Source: an uncultured bacterium (GTDB lineage: Bacteria; Verrucomicrobiota; Kiritimatiellia; RFP12; UBA1067). Taken from it: a stretch of 64,000 nucleotides of DNA. The translations under genes were made by a program, and so were the position numbers. The stretch covers positions 1 to 64,000 of the forward strand of contig CACZAK010000001.1 in the NCBI GenBank assembly GCA_902779075.1, written 5' to 3'. Shown here one piece after another: positions 58,941 to 64,000 of the stretch. Under the pieces are notes generated by a model, which saw only the letters and a program-made list of their open reading frames with translations, was not told the DNA's origin and made no database searches. Each line of letters begins with the position of its first letter. Positions within the stretch are counted from its first letter, which is position 1.

Positions 58941-61900
58941 TTCGCCGCCTCAAACTTGATCTTGAGCACGCCGCCCGTCGTGCGATTGTACCAGAAGCCG
59001 GTGCCAGCGGGGATCGTGCCGCCCTCAGTCCACACCTGCTTAATCCGCTTTCCGACCTTCGTTGGCACGTTGCATCCCCATTTTCCTGTTGTCCTATGCC
59101 GGAAATAGACCGTCTGCATTCCCGCGATGTCCTGCGTCACGATGCGGTCGCCCATCGCCGGCTCCGCAACGTTGCCCTCGCCATCCACGAACACGAGATC
59201 ATTCAGGTCTATGTCGAAGAACGTCGGGTTCGCGACAAGCGTGAAGCCGGGTGCCTCCACCGTTCCGCCTCCAAGGTTGAATTCGTAGTCATCGCCCGTG
59301 TAACGTCCGACGAGGTAGATATAGTCGCCCGGCGCGTTGCGGACAAGCCAAAACGCCTTGCCGAGCGCAAACCGGTTCGTCGTTGCCTCCGAAACGGTTA
59401 CGCCGCCCTTGGTCACGGTCGTGAGCGCAGTCCATTCCTCTCCCTTCGTCTGCGAACGCGTCCAGACGTTGAAGTTCGCATTCACCGTGTTGTACGCGAG
59501 GATCATGTCGTCAACGACGATGCCGCTGTTAGGGTTGACCACGTCTGTTACGGACACGTCGACGGCATCCTCCGTACCGAGTGCCAACGACTTCCACGGA
59601 GCTACTGTAACCGTGTTCGTCAGGGCGCTAGAAACCCGAATCACGCCCACGGTCGCAACAGAAGCCATCACCGACTCGCCGCCGCCGTACATCGCCTCGC
59701 CCGTCGTCGCGTTGTTCGTGGGCGTGAGGACGATGTTGAACACGTAGAGGCCGGTTGGATCGCCCGGCCCGAGCGGCACGTTCATCTCGTACTTGTCGCT
59801 CACTCTGCCCTTCGTGAACTCGCTCTCGCCCTTCAGCTTCGTGTCCAGGCGGAATCCCACGTTGAGGCCCGTGTTGCGGAGCACCGAGACATTCGGGAAA
59901 TACACGACAAACGAATCCTCGTTCACGCGGTTTCCGCTCTGCCTCACGGCCGCGACAAGCTTCTTGTTCAGCTCCTGACGGTCGATCATGTAGTTCTGCC
60001 AGAGCTTTAGGCCGTTGTCGCAGACGCGATCGAGGTTCTTGTAGCGCTTGTTGTCCGTGTTGTCGGCGAAGTGCAGGGCATCCTCGCCCGTCGCATTCAG
60101 GAGCCACGCCGGGTCGCTGATGTTGATCGGAACCGCGAAGCCCTCCTTGCCGTCCATGTTGACCCTGTAGTCCCATTCCTCGACCGTGAACGTGCAGTTC
60201 GTCGTGAAGGAAATGTGGTTCGGGGCCGACACGCGGAAGAACAGCTTGTACGTGCCGGGCTTCACGAATGACGGAACCGTGTTCGTCCATGCGTCCACCT
60301 CGTCGCGGAACTCGACGGTGAGCGGATTGAGGTCGGGCCTCACGTGCCCCGTCACGTTCGTCGTGATGTTCGGTATCTGAGGCACGCCGAGGTAGTTCAG
60401 GTCCTCCGCGCTGATCGTCGCAAAGAGCGGTGCGGGATCGACCGTGATCATGAAGGTGCCGCGTTCCTCGTCGTGGTTCGGCGCCGTCGCCTTGAACTGG
60501 ACGATGTGCGTCCAGATGTCCGAATATGTCGTCGTGATCGTGTTGGCCCAGTCGTTCGTCCCAACGCGATACATGTAGGAGATCGGCTGGTCGTTGCGGA
60601 GGCCCGTCACCGTCGTGTCGAGGTCCGTCACGTTGAAGTCCTCGCCCGTGTAGAGCGTGCGGGCGTCGGCAATGCTGACGGTGAACTGCGCGTTGGTGAC
60701 GACGTACCGCGAGCCGGTATAGATGAGCTCGTAGTAGTACGGGACGCTCTCAAACACTGGTTGTCCCTCCGAATCAAGGGCCTGCGCTCCCGTTTCAGGG
60801 TCGATTACGGGTTCCTTGTGGAAGTACGTCTGCCCGCCTTGGCCCAACCTAAGATCACCCTGCTCGATGGCGTACTGTCCGGACGGCGAGGTGGCGGTCA
60901 CGGCGCAGGACGGAGCGCCGTCGAGATGCTCGCTCTTACTCTGCCAGTTGTCCCAACCCGGGCCTTCGGTGTAACCGCCGTAGGAGTACGTGTGGGTAAG
61001 GGGTTGCGGCGCGTCGCCGTAGCAGCCGATCTTCGCGTCCGCGTTGACATAGACGAGGAGCGTGTTCGTCGGCACGGCGGAGATGAGGTTAAGGTACTGC
61101 GAACGCTGCGAGTAGCACACGGGCACGCCGTTCGTGACAAGTGCCAGGCGCACGTAGTAGTTTGTATCGACCGGCGACCACAGCGGGAACTGGGTGACGG
61201 TTTCCACATCATCGGGATAGATTGAGCATGCGCCGAGGTTCACGGCGTTGACGCCATCCTGCCCAAAAGGATTTTTCGCCGTTATGGCTTTCTCCGTTCC
61301 GTAAAGCGCGTAGAGATCGACGGTGTCGGGAGGGAGATGGGAAGTTGTCTGCAGGAACTCGACTTCAGCCCTGTGGTTGTTCCAGTTCGCCTCGGGGAAG
61401 ATGACACGGGGCTTATCAATCGTCTCAAGCTCGACGATCAGCTTTGAGAGGAAGTACTTCGTTCCCGCTTCGTTGCCGGTAGCGATGCGGATGTAATAGA
61501 CCTTGTCGCGTTCCAGTCCCTCCGTCGCCGGGATTGTGAACTCGCCGTCCGTCGTGGCCTTGCCGGTCCCAAGGTCGAGGAAATGCACGTTCGCACCGGT
61601 GGGCGCTTCATCGCCTTCAAGATCGGCCCTGTTCTCGCTCCAGTAACAGTAGAGACGCGCGTCCGGGGCCGTGTCGTAGAGGCTGTAGAACACGTTCGCG
61701 TAGTCCTGCGAGGGGTCGTTGTCGTCATCCTCCTTATGGGGCATGTGCCAGGAAGCGCCGGAGAGGCGGATGGCCGGGACCTCGAACGTGCCGACCTCGT
61801 CTGAATACATGAAGGAGTTGGCGTCCTTGCGGGCGACGATGCGCACCCAGTAGGTGTAGCCAACAGCGGGCGGCGTGAACGTCGTCGCGGCGATGCCGAT

Positions 61901-64000
61901 GGAGCCGTGTACCACCTTGACAAGTTCGCCATTACCGGCGCGAACGTCATCCTCGCTTACCGTACTGTAGAGGACGTAGATGTCGTTCGTCTGGGACTGT
62001 ATGCCGGCCCAGTAGGCGCGGTAGAGAATGTCGGCGTAGCCCTTCTCGTCGGTGTAGTCGCAGGACGTCATCGTAATGCGCGGCTCCTCGGAGATCGGGT
62101 CGCGTCCGTGCGCCTCGTAGGAAATCAGCACCACACCGTCGCCGCCGTTGCCACCCTGCCAGTAGGTGCTGTCGTTCTCGTCAACGGTTTTGCCGTCGCT
62201 CTTGCCTCTGCTGCTGCCGCCGCCGCCGCCCGCGCCCGTGTTGGGGACGCCGGATGTAGCAGGGATTCCATTGCGGACGTCGGCCGCGTTGCCACCGATG
62301 CCGGAGCCGCCACCGCCCGGCTTGGTGAAGTTGTCAGTCCCGTCAGAGGCAACTTGCGTACGGTAGATGTAGCCGCCGCCGCCGCCCGCGCCGTAGTAGA
62401 GCGTCTCGCCGGAAATGGCGCTTCCCACGCCCACGCCGCCAGAACCGCCAGCCGACCAAGCGTCAAACGTTGCACCGAGTCCGGCGCGTCCCGCACCGCC
62501 GCCGCCGCCTGCCGCAACCTTGCCGATCGAGCCTCCCGGCTGTAACGTATCGTTGCCACGGCCGCCAGCATGGCCGAAGGGACTGAATTCTTCCGGAAGC
62601 CCAGTCATGTCCTGTTTTCCGCCGTCAAGGGCGTATGTTCCGCCGCCGCCCGATGCACCTTCCGCACCAATGGCGATGTTTGTAATGGCGTAATCTACAC
62701 CGCCGATTTTTTGATGTGCATAGCTACCGCCCGCACCGCCGCCGTACATGAGGATCAGCGGATTCTGCTCGTCGCTGGCAAGCGCAAAATAGGAGATGTC
62801 ACCGTTTTCGCTCCGCTCCGTGAGGTTCGATGCGGCGATGCCGCCCTTCCCCACATGTACGCGATACACCGCACCCGTCGTAACGGGGAAGGACATACTG
62901 TGGAAGACGCCGCCACCGCCGCCGCCGCCGCCGACCTTGTAGCCGCCCGCGCCACCGCCGCCCACGACCAGAATCTCGACGTTCGTCGCGTAATCAGGCG
63001 CCGTGAAGATCCACGAACCCGCACGGTAACGGTGGACGAACTTGTCACCCAGGCGGAACAACTCGCCATCGACATCCCCGAGCGTCATGTTGCCGTTGGT
63101 ACGGAACTGCCCGGCGTGCTCGTGGTTCTGCCGCTCCAGGCCATCGACCGAGTTCACGGCGCGGATGCTGAAGTTGTAGAGCATGTCCTGCTTGAGTCCC
63201 GTCACGGGAATCGAGAAGTATTTCCCCGCACGCAACCCGTTCGCAAGCGTCGTCCATTCCTCCGGCTTCTCCTCGCCGTCCACCCAAAGCTGGTACTCGA
63301 TGCGGCATTCTGTCGCCCTCGCGCCGCAGTACGTCACGGTGCCGGCGAACTGCACGTAGGCGTAGCTCACGTCGAGAATCGTGTCGGGCAGGCCCGGGCC
63401 GTGCTCCCAGACGACGACCGGCACGAGCGAATCGGTGCCGTGGCTCACCGTCCCCTTCGTCACGAACCGCCTGTCGGCATCGTTCCAGTAGGTCGCCTGC
63501 AGCGAGGAATCGTATTCAGCCTTGATCCAGTCCGCAGAGCGCATGCCCTTGGAGTAGCGCGCCTCGTCAACAAGACCGTTGAAGGCGCCGGTGCCGTTCT
63601 GCTGTCCGCCGATGACGAGATGGTCGTAGGTGGCGTTCTCGTCGTTCACGACCGGATAGTTGAGCAGGAAACCTCCGGCCGTGGTGGAAAGTTCCTCGCC
63701 GTTCAGGAAGGCATGAAAGAGCTGATTGGTCGTGCCGTCCGGATTTACGCTTCCATCGAAGGTGAACGTCCAGTAATTCCATCCCGTGGACGACATGCCG
63801 CTTATCTTAAATATCTGGAACTTGTTCTTCTCGGACGATCCAGACCAGACGCGAAGCTCTGTTGTGGTGTCTTTTTCATCATACTGGATGCCCCAGCCCT
63901 TGTCCGCGTCCTCGCTCTTGCGCGAGACGAGGTACGCCCATTTCGGGGGCGTCGCCGCCAGCTTGTACCATCCGGAGAAGGTAAATACATTGCCGACGCT
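58937..64000 (-). CDS. Giant LamG/glycine-rich surface protein, 5'-truncated by window end
   Basis: The frame is open to the window edge, giving the last 1687 residues; the start lies outside. The first ATG at 63796 is internal, because the residues before it (FTFSGWYKLA, KGWGIQYDEK) complete a LamG/concanavalin-like domain. A module at about 205-290 follows it, and then a glycine-rich domain (about 340-635, with VVGGGGAGG and GGAGGGGGY runs). Three fibronectin-like repeats (about 645-985), two Ig-like repeats (about 1075-1250) and a C-terminal beta region come next. No PEP-CTERM or autotransporter barrel ends it. It is probably a cell-surface adhesin or matrix protein, cotranscribed with the PEP-CTERM gene. 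Confidence 0.85.
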   Translation of the reverse strand, partial: SVGNVFTFSGWYKLAATPPKWAYLVSRKSEDADKGWGIQYDEKDTTTELRVWSGSSEKNKFQIFKISGMSSTGWNYWTFTFDGSVNPDGTTNQLFHAFLNGEELSTTAGGFLLNYPVVNDENATYDHLVIGGQQNGTGAFNGLVDEARYSKGMRSADWIKAEYDSSLQATYWNDADRRFVTKGTVSHGTDSLVPVVVWEHGPGLPDTILDVSYAYVQFAGTVTYCGARATECRIEYQLWVDGEEKPEEWTTLANGLRAGKYFSIPVTGLKQDMLYNFSIRAVNSVDGLERQNHEHAGQFRTNGNMTLGDVDGELFRLGDKFVHRYRAGSWIFTAPDYATNVEILVVGGGGAGGYKVGGGGGGGGVFHSMSFPVTTGAVYRVHVGKGGIAASNLTERSENGDISYFALASDEQNPLILMYGGGAGGSYAHQKIGGVDYAITNIAIGAEGASGGGGTYALDGGKQDMTGLPEEFSPFGHAGGRGNDTLQPGGSIGKVAAGGGGGAGRAGLGATFDAWSAGGSGGVGVGSAISGETLYYGAGGGGGYIYRTQVASDGTDNFTKPGGGGSGIGGNAADVRNGIPATSGVPNTGAGGGGGSSRGKSDGKTVDENDSTYWQGGNGGDGVVLISYEAHGRDPISEEPRITMTSCDYTDEKGYADILYRAYWAGIQSQTNDIYVLYSTVSEDDVRAGNGELVKVVHGSIGIAATTFTPPAVGYTYWVRIVARKDANSFMYSDEVGTFEVPAIRLSGASWHMPHKEDDDNDPSQDYANVFYSLYDTAPDARLYCYWSENRADLEGDEAPTGANVHFLDLGTGKATTDGEFTIPATEGLERDKVYYIRIATGNEAGTKYFLSKLIVELETIDKPRVIFPEANWNNHRAEVEFLQTTSHLPPDTVDLYALYGTEKAITAKNPFGQDGVNAVNLGACSIYPDDVETVTQFPLWSPVDTNYYVRLALVTNGVPVCYSQRSQYLNLISAVPTNTLLVYVNADAKIGCYGDAPQPLTHTYSYGGYTEGPGWDNWQSKSEHLDGAPSCAVTATSPSGQYAIEQGDLRLGQGGQTYFHKEPVIDPETGAQALDSEGQPVFESVPYYYELIYTGSRYVVTNAQFTVSIADARTLYTGEDFNVTDLDTTVTGLRNDQPISYMYRVGTNDWANTITTTYSDIWTHIVQFKATAPNHDEERGTFMITVDPAPLFATISAEDLNYLGVPQIPNITTNVTGHVRPDLNPLTVEFRDEVDAWTNTVPSFVKPGTYKLFFRVSAPNHISFTTNCTFTVEEWDYRVNMDGKEGFAVPINISDPAWLLNATGEDALHFADNTDNKRYKNLDRVCDNGLKLWQNYMIDRQELNKKLVAAVRQSGNRVNEDSFVVYFPNVSVLRNTGLNVGFRLDTKLKGESEFTKGRVSDKYEMNVPLGPGDPTGLYVFNIVLTPTNNATTGEAMYGGGESVMASVATVGVIRVSSALTNTVTVAPWKSLALGTEDAVDVSVTDVVNPNSGIVVDDMILAYNTVNANFNVWTRSQTKGEEWTALTTVTKGGVTVSEATTNRFALGKAFWLVRNAPGDYIYLVGRYTGDDYEFNLGGGTVEAPGFTLVANPTFFDIDLNDLVFVDGEGNVAEPAMGDRIVTQDIAGMQTVYFRHRTTGKWGCNVPTKVGKRIKQVWTEGGTIPAGTGFWYNRTTGGVLKIKFEAAK

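Noticed and set aside
1..64000. tRNA, rRNA, riboswitch or integrase/attachment sites
   Set aside because: No cloverleaf, conserved rRNA stretch, known riboswitch core, transposase or integrase was recognised by reading either strand. A covariance-model search would be needed to rule out small RNAs.

Overview
This GC-rich 64 kb window (roughly 60% GC, judged by eye) looks like a chromosomal piece of a Gram-negative bacterium of the PVC group, most plausibly Kiritimatiellota/Verrucomicrobiota. That is an inference from a PEP-CTERM protein, a giant LamG/glycine-rich surface protein, a divergent type III secretion locus and many hybrid histidine kinases. No rRNA or tRNA gene was seen to confirm it.

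Region 1 (146-11120, all minus strand) is a type III secretion operon. It runs from a SctB-like translocator through a coiled-coil protein, a SycD/LcrH-type chaperone, a SctE-like translocator and three unrecognised proteins to SctT and SctU. Between sctT and sctU sit a STAS anti-anti-sigma factor and a membrane-bound SpoIIE-type phosphatase fused to an RsbW-like kinase domain. Two operon genes share an ECF-sigma-like promoter, GTAACCTT-N12-GCGTAWAC, suggesting partner-switch control of secretion.

Region 2 (11188-18304) is regulatory: a 7TM hybrid kinase, a REC-PP2C-HATPase response regulator, an HPt protein and a STAS protein. These resemble the Pseudomonas HptB/HsbR/HsbA pathway. They are interleaved with an initiating sugar-phosphate transferase, a hexapeptide protein and a nucleotidyltransferase-like protein.

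Region 3 (18358-52403) is a large exopolysaccharide cluster with Wza, a Wzz/Wzc-like protein, Wzx, Wzy, about ten glycosyl-, pyruvyl- or acyl-transferases, a UDP-glucuronate-epimerase-like enzyme, an ATP-grasp protein, a PP-loop protein and a GH9 glycosidase. Embedded in it are four more hybrid kinases. One has periplasmic solute-binding domains. Three fuse a complete amino-acid-permease (APC) membrane module to a histidine kinase and receiver, and these are the most unusual proteins in the window.

Region 4 (52845-55620) holds housekeeping genes: YchF GTPase, a PAS-only protein and an RluA-family pseudouridine synthase. Region 5 (55940 to the window end, minus strand) encodes a membrane TPR protein, a PEP-CTERM protein and the C-terminal 1687 residues of a giant surface protein.

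Short repeats are plentiful: 9-bp CCGG-core arrays inside genes at domain junctions, a 7-bp inverted array around a kinase start codon, paired ATTGTTCACAAAT boxes exactly 26 bp apart, twin 40-bp hairpins, four 23-bp palindromic units and a 179-bp MITE-like inverted repeat. Several genes appear to have leaderless promoters.
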